A model generated the notes under the pieces. The model was not told the DNA's origin, made no database searches, and saw only the letters and a program-made list of their open reading frames with translations. This document shows positions 36,347 to 47,725 of a stretch of DNA of 64,000 nt, piece by piece. Positions within the stretch are counted from its first letter, which is position 1. Each line of letters starts with the position of its first letter. Source of the DNA: Artemia franciscana (lineage: Eukaryota > Arthropoda > Branchiopoda > Anostraca > Artemiidae); the NCBI RefSeq assembly GCF_032884065.1, contig NC_088881.1, positions 3,220,001-3,284,000 on the forward strand, written 5' to 3'. The position numbers and the translations under genes are program-made.

Positions 36347-36611
36347 CATGGCACCAATATTACCCAAATACATAAAGCAACACAAGCTGTGAGAAAGAAG
36401 TCCTTTTTCTTGAGAAACAAAGTGCCGCTTGCTGGCAATCGAAGTGCCACAACTGAAGTGCTGCTGAAGGCAAGTGATGGGTCACTCTCCGGCCAGTCTG
36501 ACGCTAGCTGGTGGGGCTCATCAGATGGGGGGATGGTGGATATCTTGACACTACGAAGGAGGGCTGTTCTACTAATGAGTAAAAATGAGGCAGGTAAACC
36601 TTACATCGATA
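36347..36611 (+). CDS. Possible exon of an unrecognised gene, nested in argos intron
   Basis: An open plus-strand frame reads HGTNITQIHKATQAVRKKSF, then NKVPLAGNRSATTEVLL, a Ser/Gly stretch (SDASWWGSSDGGMVDIL) and RRRAVLLMSKNEAG, and continues open to 36703. It is visibly richer in G and C than its surroundings and has a possible donor ('gcag|gtaaac') at 36595. I see no clear acceptor, no partner exon and no known domain. It could be an exon, a retrocopy fragment, or chance. Confidence 0.3.
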
Positions 36612-38154
36612 TACCTCGTCCGAATAATTCTGCGGCTATTGTCCTCCCAATAATTTGGAAGAAAATATTATACAGCCAATGCCCCTTAACTATTCGGATG
36701 TAAACCACGGAGTTAAGGTTCTCATTTGGGCCAAAGCTATAGGAAAATTGTAACAGAGGGAACTGGCGTTTGAGGATTTTATTCCTTTTTAGACTGCCCT
36801 AAACTATTCCATACTTGTCTAAGAAGGTACTTTAAATGAAGAAGAGGTAAAAAATCAGAGTTGTGCCCCGAGTAGGCCTATCAGCTTAACGTCAACTAGC
36901 CTAAATAGTCTGTCAAAATTTTACAAAACTAAATTTTGTACAGGCTGAATTTCGGATTAAAACAGTTCCGAAAAAAAAATCATCAATTATCACTTATAGG
37001 GAAATTTGTGCGGTAATTTTTTGAAATTACACATCAATTATCCAATTGTCTTTAAAGTTTTCTTGCTTTTAAATGAATTGCCAGAAATTACCATTTTAAT
37101 GGCGCAAGTTTTTCTGGATGCTGCTAGTTATGGTGCTAATGGTGTAGTAATGGTGCTAGTTAAATAGTGGTGCAATGAGTTTCAGTGACGCTAGTAGTAA
37201 ATCCCTAGTAAAGTAATAAATTCAAGACGGCAATTTCTTCAGTCAAAATACCACCAGAAAAGTATTTTTAGAAGTCTAGGGGGAAGGGAGGAGGATTTTA
37301 AAGTTTAAATAGCCGAAGATTTGACTCTTATCTGTTATGGATTTTCTTTTCCCGATCATCATCGTTATTATATTCAATTTGTTTAGTTCGTTTTACCTTG
37401 GCTTGTCTTTCGTTATTATGAAATACATATCGCCAACCTTTGTTGTTTTTTTTTTAACAAAGGTATGGTCGGCATTGATGACCTTATCCGTGTCACAATC
37501 CCGAACCCAATCATCGTCGCTATCCTTTTCAATTTTGACACGTTTTGATTCTCGCTATCCAGGTTGATTTTCATTGACTCACTCACATGCTTGGTGTCAC
37601 ATGTCTTCTAACCGCGTGTGTCTTTGCTCTTCATTTTCATTATTGAAACGCCAATTAAATTAACATAATATAATAAATTATATTAAATAAATTTATTTAG
37701 TCATATTCAACTTTTTTATGATACATTTATATCGTTTTGCTTTATTTGGTTAAATCGCTTCGTATTTACTCATTGCTACGAAAATATTGACATATCTGCA
37801 GTTTATTTGTACTCAGGGTTGCCAAAAGTTCTTGAGACTGAAGAGTCAAAACGAGCAAAAGTGGACATTTTTAGTGTCACTTCTGAAAACTGACGGCGTG
37901 GCTTAGTTCAAACCCAAATTCAAGATATCTAGTTTTACTTGCTTTTAACGGTCTTTATTTCGGTTATAATGGTTTTGAACAGCCTAAATTTATCAAACAA
38001 TAAATTTGTTTGTATTCATTTTTCTGACGTTTTGACGAGTCAGACAAATATTTGGGGGAGGAGGCCAAATTCTCAACCCCCCTGGATACAGCCTTGCGGC
38101 GAGGATCAAAGAGAACGTTTGAAGACTAGTTACACAAAGAGTACGTCAACTTAC

Positions 38155-38370
38155 CGTTGGGGGTGAGCACACATATGAAAACTCCATTCCTATCGCGTCG
38201 CCATCTCCCGTCAAATAACGTTGCGGTCTATCAACAAAATAGGCTTTACTATTCTTCGGACAAACGCAGTGAATGACTTGTTGCGTTTTGTTTTCTGGAA
38301 ATAGTATATACGTCCACGCAATGTTCCGGAAAAACTCGCATTTAGGTAATTTTTTCACTGGCTCGCATAT
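38155..38370 (-). CDS. argos: Argos / giant-lens, middle coding exon (second Cys module)
   Basis: 72 codons, phase 0 at both ends. Acceptor 'ttatttctag' before ATA at 38370; donor ACG|GTAAGT at 38154. The frame reads ICEPVKKLPKCEFFRNIAWT, then NKTQQVIHCVCPKNSKAYF and MEFSYVCSPPT. Five cysteines include a central C-x-CP pair. An N-K-T sequon predicts N-glycosylation, as expected of a secreted protein. CEPVKKLPKC, QQ-HCVCP-NS-AY and YSFACSP-type sequences are, from memory, hallmarks of arthropod Argos/giant-lens. All features are intact. The ORF frame with an upstream Met (38358) is only a part of this exon; the splice acceptor defines the true start. Confidence 0.87.
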
Positions 38371-39194
38371 CTAGAAATAAGAGCTTAGCATTCAGATATA
38401 GATGATATAAATAATTCAATTTAAAATAATTCAAAATAAATTTAGCAGCCATCCTGGCTTGTTAGGTGAATTTCTTTTTTTTTGCTTTTTAAAATATGAA
38501 TCTTCTTTTGTTTTTCTTTTCTTTTGTATAGCGTTTGTGTCTTTTATTATGCTTTCTTGTTTTTTTCTCTTCAATTTATATTTTCAGCTAGTTTTTCTCT
38601 GTCTTTTCTTTTCTCTCCGTCCAAATGTAAGGTAAAAATATTTGAACTTTTATAATTGCTTATATGGAACAGTTTTTTTTTGCGTTTATGCAGTTTTACA
38701 ATCGTATTAATTTTTTAGGGAATATTTACAAAATTTCAGTAGTTTTTTCTAAGATGCGACATATCTCTTCCTGTCAGGAAGACGAGTACTCTTGACAAAC
38801 ACCCTTTGGGGGCTTATGAAGCCATCATAGAGGGCTTGAGGTGGGGCCCGATGTACGTTGTTTAATTTTGCCTTATGTTCTATTATGGGATGATCTTAGA
38901 TTTTTAGTTTGTACATACTAAAGGTACAGTAATGAAACACTGTTTCCTTTTTAATAAAATCATACGGATCTTTTTTATAGGATGAACTTTCATAAATTAT
39001 AACTATTTTCATTTATCTCATTATAAACATTAGATAGTACATCGCAAACTCATATAACCTTCTATATATGTATATTTTTGAAGTTTTAGCTTTAAGGGGT
39101 CCACAGAATATTTTAGGATTTTTCGGGGTCCGTCATTGTAAAAAGCTTGGGAGCCACTGGGCTATATCGAAATTATTGCAGGAATGTATAATGG

Positions 39195-39340
39195 ACAAGG
39201 TCGTACCCAGGGGGGTTAGGGGTTTAAACCCCCCCACCCTAAATGATTTTCAGACTCCTAAAACGTAGCAAAAATGAACAAAAACACCTTTTTTGGATAC
39301 GTTGTTTTTTACCCCCCCCCCCCCCCCGAAAAAAAGAATT
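39195..39340. repeat. Fragment of the 'cgtacccaggggggtt...aaacccccc' repeat
   Basis: 'gtcgtacccaggggggttag' then 'gtttaaaccccccc' and a later C-run at 39311-39327. Same organisation as 43494-43666 and 45428-45560, but only one end is clear. Confidence 0.5.
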
Positions 39341-41312
39341 CCTTTTGTAAGCCTCCTCCCTCAAAAAAATTCGCTTTTTCTGACAGACTTGAAAGAATTT
39401 CACAATATTATTCCTGTGATCAGATAGAACTACTACCAAAGAGAAATACAAAGATTACTTTGCAATTCTTCCTTGCTAAAAAATGTGCTTTTATTCCTTT
39501 GGTTCATTTTTGGGACGTATTTTCATGTTAGCCAGTCACATTACCCCTTGAGCGTGTGTGCCTCTAGGCGTGGGAAGACCTAACTTTAGGCATGTTTCTC
39601 TCCCTTGTGTTCCTTGACCCGTTACGTTCAAAAATTGCTCCTTCGGTTTTGTCATGGCAAGCTAGTTCGGCTTTAGATCTATAATAAATTAATTAAATAT
39701 TTTCGAAAAAGAAATTTACAAAGAAAAGTTTCAACCTAAGACAACTAGAAATCTTGTCCTATGACAATTTAAACTTAAAAGCATACATTACTATAAGTGA
39801 ATAAACAAAACCCAAAACGAACAGAAAATAGAAAAAACAATCAAGACGAGCAGAAATAAAGTCCTATACTAATTCAAAATTAAAAACAACATAAATTACT
39901 ACCAATGAATAAATGAAACCAAAGACCAAGGGAAAATAAAATAGATAATCCCATCCAATATAAAGATATCCAATACCACTATAGATGAATAAATGAATCC
40001 TAGAACCAGCAGATATGAAAAAGATTAATTAAGTTAAAATTGAATGCCTGCAATAAGCAAAAGCCCATCCCCCTAAAAAAAATCAAACGAACACGTACAG
40101 TGGTACTAATTAGGGTGGGAGTGGGGCAGGGAGGCAATTGGCCTCTGGATATTTTTCCCCTTCCCCAAGAACTTTTTTACATTGTTTTTTCGGTATTTTC
40201 ATCGAACTTTGTATTTTTCTGGCAAAAAAATATTTGTTGATTAGCACCAAAATATTTCGGTGACTAAAGTCGAATTGTATGAAACAGTTCTATTCATTTC
40301 TAGAATCTTTTGCTGTTAAAAATGAAATCAATTCCGTATTTACTGCAAAACCCTCCTGATATTACCCTGGAGCCCCGGCGCCATATTAAAAAAAAGAAGA
40401 AAAATATATTAGCTTTTTTGTAGAGAAATTCACAACTTTTTTACAGTTTTGAGCTCAGATTTTAAATGAAAATGGCGATAACAACAATATGCACGGTAAT
40501 AGACATTTAAAGACATTTGATAAATATCTTAAGCACTTAAGTACGTCTTAAGTACAAAGTACTTAAGACATTTGAAAAAAATAGACAATCCTAAAACCTG
40601 CTTTAAAACAATTGTAAATATTCATTCCTATGGTGCTGTTTTCTCTGTGGCGAACACTAATCAAGCGGCGAGAACCTTAGCTCTAGTGTTAAAGAAATTC
40701 ATAAATCAATTTAAAAATACATATGGGGCTGCTTGGCAGAGGTTTTTTTAGGGGGTAGAGGGGCATTTGCCCCGGGCACAGGAATTTTAGGGGCGTAACA
40801 TTTTTAATACATAATCAAATAAATAAGTTAGAAAAGACAAAACTAAATACAAATTTTGTTAATAAATGTTTTTTTTATTAAATGATAATTTTGTTAAGAT
40901 TTGGACTTGAAATTTTTGGAAGACACGGGGGGGGGGCTAATAAAGATTTTATTGCGGGTGCAAGACACGCAAGAAACACTACTGCTGCTCATGAAATATG
41001 GCTTCGAAACAGTGAAATTGAATGTGAATAGAATTTATAGCAATGTATTGGGAACAATAATTTGTTTATTTGTTAAGTTGTTCGTTTTTATTATTTATTT
41101 AGGGTTAGCTTAGCTTAAAGAGTATAATATAAGTTAGTTTCATTGTGTGTACATTATTCATGTTTTATTCTTCGCTCCGTGTTTTTACCCTCCAACTCCT
41201 TATACCGATTATTTTTTTTCTTGTTATAAGCACACCCTCGCAAGCAACACTTTTAACGGGCTACCGTTTGATTTTGTCTGTGATTTTCTTTTTTTAAATA
41301 AATCATTACTAC

Positions 41313-41505
41313 TACTCAGGGACGAATCCAGAATTTTTGCTTCGGGTGGGGGGAGGATATTTTGTTTTTTTTTGTTAGGGAGAGGGTGTTGCAAACATTA
41401 CAAACGTAAAAAATTCGTTTATATGTTTTTTCCTTTTTTTCAAGTCGGACCAAACTTTTTGGCGGGGTTTAAACACGGTATCCCCCGCGCCTGGATACAG
41501 CATGA
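41313..41505. mobile_element. MITE-like element with 'gaatccag / ctggatac' ends
   Basis: Starts 'tcagggacgaatccag', ends 'gcctggatacagc'; imperfect inverted termini flanking G-rich and T-rich sequence. It follows directly an 'aaataaatcattactactact' tail (41295-41316) that resembles a LINE 3' end. Confidence 0.5.
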
Positions 41506-42040
41506 CCACTACTATTATACAATGCCAATATATAAATTGTATTGTGTATTATTCCGTTTTTTTGGTTGGGGGGGTAATTGAAACAAGGTGCCCTTATGAA
41601 TGAGATACATAAATAAAATAGTTTTCAGAATTGTTTACTGTTTCCTTCAAATGGTTCCATAACCAATTTCAGAATAGATTTAATCCAACAGTAATTATCT
41701 AAAGATCCTTTTGATATCATACCATCTACTATGATTTATAGTTGCAGGATCCAAGGAGCAGATGGTTAATTTATAAAACATTTTTCTCAAAAGTTGAACG
41801 CGTAACTAAGGTAGCACTTTGAATTAAGAGCTGAGGATAATAGCCATGAAAATTTCTCAATAAATGACCGGAAGTTACTCGAGTCGTATTGCGCAATTAT
41901 AGTCGTATCAGGGCTTGGCCGCCTGCGAGTTCGTCCGTAGACTCCATAATTTTCATATTTGCGTCAACCGGAGTTCATTAAAACGTAAACAAAACTTTTA
42001 ATATTTCTTACTACTAATAGGGAATGTCTTATAGGGTAAT

Positions 42041-42477
42041 GATTTGGTACTTGTGTATTATTCAGACCACACTCAATAAGTGAAGTTAGGTTCTTGCGTG
42101 AAACAAACTACGATGTCAGGTTAGGTTAAGTTATAAAGTCATGTTGTGTCCATGGACGCACTGTTTTGTTATGGGCAACAACCCCTTATCCTGGAAAAAT
42201 AAAATTGTCTCTTTTTCAGTCTTTGGTAAATCACAAATTTTCATCTCAAAATCCATGTTCAGACACTATCTTCTATCACTATGCGTAGCAAACTAAATTG
42301 AGTTTTGTCTTTGTGGCTATGAAACCGGATTTCCTCAGCAAAATTCTTAAGTGTGTTTTGAATAATGAACAAGTACAAAATATTTAATTAAAATGCACCT
42401 GCATCGTAGTTTGTTTCACGAAAGAACATAACTTCACTTATTTAGTGTGTTCTGATTAATACACAAGTACCAATGAT
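42041..42477. mobile_element. Inverted-repeat element with ~75-bp arms
   Basis: The left arm (42046-42121, 'ggtacttgtgtattattcag' to 'actacgat') is the near reverse complement of 42397-42471 ('atcgtagtttgtttcacg' to 'acacaagtacc'). Loop about 275 bp. A diverged relative is at 61419-61721. Confidence 0.85.
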
Positions 42478-42704
42478 TTTTTCAACTTTTTCTAGGTCTA
42501 TTAGTTTTTCTTAATTTCCATGTAATTTTATTTTAATAGAATTATATATTTATTCTGTTTATATCACAATTATTTTTCTTATTAACTATTAAAAATTAAC
42601 AACTAATGGTCAACATATTTTGTTTATTAATTGTCTATATATTCAAAGATTATTAGCTAATTGTCAATATGTTTTATTTATTAATATCATATATTTTATG
42701 AACA

Positions 42705-43110
42705 CACTCTGTAATTTTCACATTTGCATCAATTGAAGCTCGCTAAACACGAAAACAAAATTTAAACTTTTATTATTTTCTTTACGGATTCTTGATTACT
42801 GATAGGGAATGTAGTGGGTATGTGGAATATGTGGGGATGTTTCCAGCTTCTTTCTATGTATATTAATTTTTCTCAATTTTCATAGATATTTACTTGCAAT
42901 AAAAATATATATTCAATCTATGACCAATACATTTATATTTTTCATTAACTATTAAAGTTGATTTTCTTATTTTTATATTCGTTTTACTATTATTTATTAT
43001 TTATTTTTATATTTACTATAATTTAGTAATTTATATATTTACTATAACCAAATTTCACTAAAAACGTAAACAAAGTTTATACTTTTATTCGATTTTAATT
43101 GAGATCCATC
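42705..43110. repeat. Diverged direct repeats of 41940-42040
   Basis: 'taattttcayatttgcrtcaa' then 'acaaaacttt' or similar and 'tagggaatgt' occur at 41948-42030 and 42712-42812. A weaker copy of 'ttcactaaaaacgtaaacaaa' lies near 43055. Suggests a repeat nested around the inverted-repeat element. Confidence 0.55.
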
Positions 43111-43493
43111 ATTTCAGTGAGTTTTTTTCCAAAATTGCGGAAGATATTCATATTTAAAAAAAAACACAGAAACAATATATCATCTTTACACTACAGAAAT
43201 TAGCGATTTTCTCTTGCTTATTTAAGAGAGTTTGAGCTTAAAACGAAAACGATTATAAAGACAGGATATAGGGTATATCTCTATTCAAGAATTTCCCTTA
43301 AAGTCCAAGTACATCTAAATGAAAAGATTTTTGTTGTTGTTGTTTCAAAATGATAAATTTATTAGGGCAGTTTCACATTTTCTCCAGTATTGCCACGTTG
43401 AATTGTAAAAATAATTAAGCTAAATCAATTGGTTATATCTGACAACGCTTTTCGCTCGTGAAAATGCAAGCGTTTCGTTAATTTGGCACTGCT

Positions 43494-43666
43494 CAAGGAC
43501 GTATCCGGGGAGCATGGTTGATTTTATGGTGTTTAAACCCCCTTCTCCCGAATTTTTTGTCGAAATCGTTAAAACATGAATATAAAAATATGTTTGACAC
43601 ATTTTTGAAAGTTTTTGGCAAACCCACTCCCTATTCCCAGAGAAAATCCTGGATACGACCCTGGCA
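43494..43666. mobile_element. ~170-bp MITE with 'aggacgtatccgggga' termini
   Basis: Left 'aaggacgtatccgggga' and right 'tcctggatacgaccctgg' are inverted repeats. No coding capacity. Best-bounded member of the family at 39.2, 41.3 and 45.4 kb. Confidence 0.7.
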
Positions 43667-46131
43667 CCACTACTACCAAAAACTATACAACTCGGCATGG
43701 AGGCGTATTTCTTTGAACATTGAATTCCTGATTACTATTATTTTATCTTTTTGAAGAAAATATATGGTCGTATGATTTCCACTTAGGTTAAACAATCAAA
43801 GTAATCAGATTTCAATTTTATTATCCTTGGTGCTTAAAAGAAATCGTTTCGTGAAATGAATTTTTCTTTTGAAGATAAATTTTAATGAGGATATTTCTTG
43901 AAAAGAAATTAGAAAAGGTTTTAGAGGTTTGCATAACTAAGCAAAATAAAAATTGATTTTCGAGCTAGACTAGAAAGTTGAGGAAATAAAACTCAAATGT
44001 CTAATTTTTACTACACTAGATGATTACTAAAGAGGAGTTGGTCACAATTTTAGCCAGTCGATTTTGTAAAAATTAATAATAGAAAGTTCCTAATCAAACC
44101 TTAAAGCATCCACAACCACCCCTGGGGCAGTTTGGCCCTTCCAAGGGGCAATAGGAATCCTTAATAGGTAGCAAGTATTGTTGGGACATATGCTTGGTTT
44201 TTCGCATTATTGATTTTTGTGGCCTTTTGTTTATCAAAAGTATAGTGAACAGACCCTGGACAAAAAAGGGGCATAATTTTTTATTTATTTCTTAACAAAA
44301 CCTAAAAAGAAACAATACATCGGTGGAAGCACCTTTTCAGCCATTTAATGGTCGGTGAGAATGGCCGACAAAAAGATATTGACTGTTTTTGACAGCGGAA
44401 TTAACAGGGGAGTAAAACTGGGCACCACAAAATCTCACAGTTTATCGTAAATATTAACGAAGTTTAAAAATCTTTGAACTTCCGGCGGAAATGAAAATCC
44501 TTAATTATTTTACGAAAGGAGCAAAAATTATGTTTTTTTTTCAATAAAAAAGACTACAAAATTATTTTAATTTTGATAAACTTCTTAAGATAAACTTTAT
44601 GACAATGCATAATGCCTTTTTCGGGAGGAGAGGGGTCAGAGAGTATTTTCAAAATCTAACAGGGGCAAACTTATCGTTTTATATTTTCAATGAAAATACC
44701 AAAATATATTGATAGGAAATGCCACGAAGGAAATAACTTACTAATGGCATTAAAATAAAGAACTGCAAAATAATGGACTGTACTACCTTTTTTTTAGACA
44801 GGAATATCCAAAGCAGTTTCTTTTCAATCTCATTTTTTCTTTTCAATTTTAACTAAATTTCCAGTGGAATTAAAATTGTTCAATTTCTGGTAGCAATAGA
44901 AATCCTTTTTTCTTCAAAAATGGAGCAAAAATGGGAGCAAAAATCATAAAACTAATAACTACTAAAAAAATACTAATCATGAGACATTCAAACTATATTA
45001 TATAAATAGAAACTAAATATATAGACTCAGGCGCCAGAATTTGTCACGAGGGGGGCTGTGGTTTTTCTGATACACAACTTGGAAAACCAAACGCAATATT
45101 TAAAAAACTCACGTAACTCGAAAAAAAAAACCACACACACACAACATCCATACTTTTCGGGAGGTAATTTGGGCAATAAAGTTAAACTTTTTCTTTTCAT
45201 TTTACAACAGTTTATCTTACGGATTTGATCGAATTAATCTATAAATAGTTCAATTAACAATTTATTTTTGATGATATGACTTCGAATCTACTAAAATGAA
45301 ACTTACAATGTGGCCAAGTACATAGAAATTTATTTCGAGAAAAGCCAGAAACGTAAACAAAAAATACGCAAAATGTAAAAAAAAAAGGTTCAAAAGTTGT
45401 AAGAATTTCGAGACATATAGGTTTTAAAGAAGGCTGCATCCAGGGGTCAGGGTTACCAGGCTTCAACCGCCCTCCCCCCAAAATTTTTGGTGACTAGTAA
45501 AAATGACTATAATAAAAAATTTAAAGCTGTTTTGTAGGTATTTTTACCCCCCCCCCCCGGAGCAAAATTCCAGACAGACTTTTGAATTTCCTCCCCATGT
45601 GTATGCCAGTAAAACCTGACCATCTGATTCAAATATAACTATACCCTTTTCGTATCAAATTGAGCTGTATTTTTTCATAATTCTCTTGTAGTAATAAGGA
45701 AATGAAATGTTTTATTGACTTTTTCCACTTCAGAGAGCGAGAAAAAAAGAGTAAAAAACACTCAAGTAGCCACAGACTGACCCCCCTAGAACGCCAGATT
45801 TCCTTGAATTTCAGGGTGTTTCATTTATTTAAATTAGCAAATTAATCAATTTTTGTTATCCCCCCCCCCCGACGTTTTTGTTTTTGTCCTCCTTCCGAAA
45901 AATAGTCACACGTATCTCGTCTTGCATATAATTATATTCACAATCTATAGTTTTGCTTCTGCTGATTCTGATTCTAACCTGGCAAGTGACAACCCCGGTT
46001 TGAAGATATGTTTGACACGACCTCTTCCACTTGAGAAACTTGTGCTGTTTTCTCGTTTTTCCTCTTACAGACAAACCGGACATTTGGTGTTTTGTCCGTT
46101 AAACGCCAAATTAAAAAGTGGCTTAAATTAC

Positions 46132-46305
46132 CTTGAGTTGCCTGTTTTTGTCCATTATTGTGTGCCCATCTCGTGAGTCTAAAGACATCGAACAAGCGGC
46201 TTCATTTGGACACCGACATTGTCTCTCTATCCAAGGCGTATCATACGTATCTACTTTATTGCAAACACTATATGGAGCACAAATGGGGATGTCGTCTTCA
46301 GAAAC
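46132..46305 (-). CDS. argos: Argos / giant-lens, first detected coding exon (first Cys module)
   Basis: 58 codons, phase 0 at both ends. Acceptor 'atctttttag' before GTT at 46305; donor AAG|GTAATT at 46131. The frame reads VSEDDIPICAPYSVC, KVDTYDTPWIERQCRCP, then CSMSLDSRDGHTIMDKNRQ. Cysteines are spaced C-x5-C-x14-C-x-C-x6-C. The E-D-D/I-P-I-C start, TPWIERQCRCP and DGHTI-DK-RQ are, from memory, conserved in arthropod giant-lens/Argos. The signal peptide and N-terminal part must be encoded further upstream on the minus strand (above 46305); I did not find them. Together the three exons give 191 codons with no lesion. Confidence 0.85.
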
Positions 46306-46344
46306 CTAAAAAGATAACAGTCAATAGAACTGAAACAAAATATA

Positions 46345-46720
46345 ATTGACGTTAACGCCACCCCTCGCTCATTTCCTCAAAATCATCATTAATTTGAAAG
46401 CTTAAGCACTTAAAACTGTGTTTCGTTACACCCTGGCTCGAAAGAAAAATATGGGTGAACAAAAGAGAAAGGAACACTTTATCTTAGAAAATAATGCATC
46501 CTCCCTCCTGCTTCGACACCACCACCATCTAGAAATATAAAACTCTAGGAATGAAACAATAATTGACACCCCTTCTTCCCTACTTCAACAAAATCATCAA
46601 CAATCATAAAAATGTGGATGAACAGAAAGAAAGAAACACTTTACTTTAAAAATAACGCACCCGCCTCCTGCTTCGACACCACCATCATCTAGAAATACAA
46701 AACTTCAGAATTTATTCAAA
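46345..46720. repeat. ~160-bp tandem duplication
   Basis: 'ctgcttcgacaccaccayca' with 'tctagaaata' at 46508 and 46668, preceded in both by 'aacactttay', 'tgaacaraa' and, further left, 'aaaatcatca'. Lies in the upstream intron of argos. Confidence 0.8.
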
Positions 46721-46974
46721 TTATACAGACATTTATTTCAATTTAAAATGTATTTCTTCAATATTTCAGTGTATTATTTGTTTTTATTTTTATGTTTTTT
46801 TTAGTAATTATTTTAGTTTTAAAAGTATTAAAATGATATTATAACAGCATCTGACAGAAAGATATATACGAATTAACGAATCACTCCAGCTTTCGAACAA
46901 GGAATCTTTTAACTAGGCTTATTTTTTTTACCGTTTTTTATTTTGATTTATTCAAATTTTTTAGCTTGACTTAA

Positions 46975-47725
46975 TAAAAATGAATATTTTCGCTGTTAGA
47001 GCTACAGATATATTGGAGGGGCTTAGACGAATTTAATCTCACTTAATTACTTCTCGGAGGCTTGGAAAAACTGATTTTATTCTTTAAGCCTCTATGTTTA
47101 GCAAATTATAGATATTTATGCAGGGTTTAAATATAAACTAAAAACACTGCCTTTGCTGTGAACCAGCCAGCTTATAGTTAGAACATGTAGGCTACCCTAT
47201 AAAAATACCCAGGACAGCAAAATTAAAATATCTCTCCTCCCCCTGGACCCATCTTAAGTCTATTCATACACATTCTTTTCGTTGTTTCGAAATTATAAAG
47301 TTGTGAAATCATGCTCGAAAGTTGTTCAAAATTATGACTTAATTAATATTAATAAAATAAATAAAAATTGATTATTAATAAAAAAAAAATATTTTCGATG
47401 TCAGAGTTGTGGATATATTAAAAGGGTTTAAGCTAATTTAATCTAACACTTGATTTAACTTTTTTGGCGGTTGGCCTAGCTAATTCTATTCTTACAAACT
47501 ATAGATATTTATGCATGGTTTAAATACATATTTAAACACGGCCTTATCTGTGAAAAAGCCAGCTTATAGTTCGCACACGTACCCTATAAAGGTACCCAGG
47601 ACACCAAAATCAAAACATTTTCCGCCATGGACCTACTTTATGTCTATTCATACTCGAGGACCACGATTTCTTTGATTTTTCTTTTGGTTGTTTCGAAATT
47701 GTGAAGTTGAAATAGAAGTTCAGCA
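46975..47725. repeat. ~405-bp tandem duplication
   Basis: 46975-47330 and 47378-47725 share 'tatattttcg'/'gaatattttcg', 'tatagatatttatgca', 'gccagcttatagtt', 'accctataaa', 'acccaggaca' and 'tgtctattcata' in order. Diverged. The end of the second copy ('gctgccacgttga', 47738) recurs at about 43389. Confidence 0.75.

Larger units (their letters stand above)
33776..38154 (-). other. Argos-like intron between the last two coding exons
   Basis: About 4.4 kb, GT-AG on the minus strand (GTAAGT at 38154; TGCAG at 33776-33780). Holds a 160-bp element with CAGGGTTG ends, microsatellites (TTTA near 34709-34731, ATT near 36236-36262), and a GC-richer plus-strand open frame at 36.4 kb. The rest is AT-rich without recognisable features. 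Confidence 0.75.
38371..46131 (-). other. Argos-like intron between first and second detected exons
   Basis: About 7.8 kb, GT (46131-46130, GTAATT) to AG (38371-38372). Filled with small repeats: elements with 'cgtatccagg' ends (about 39195, 41313-41505, 43494-43666, 45428), a 437-bp inverted repeat (42041-42477), and AT-rich duplications. No other gene supported. Confidence 0.75.

Noticed and set aside
41147-41581. 144-codon plus-strand frame
   Set aside because: Runs across a T-rich LINE-like 3' end and a G-rich MITE; no domain.
45853-46349. Overlapping frames at the first detected argos exon (107, 75, 73 and 63 codons)
   Set aside because: Shadows of the minus-strand exon 46132-46305, which has splice borders and conserved cysteines in another frame.
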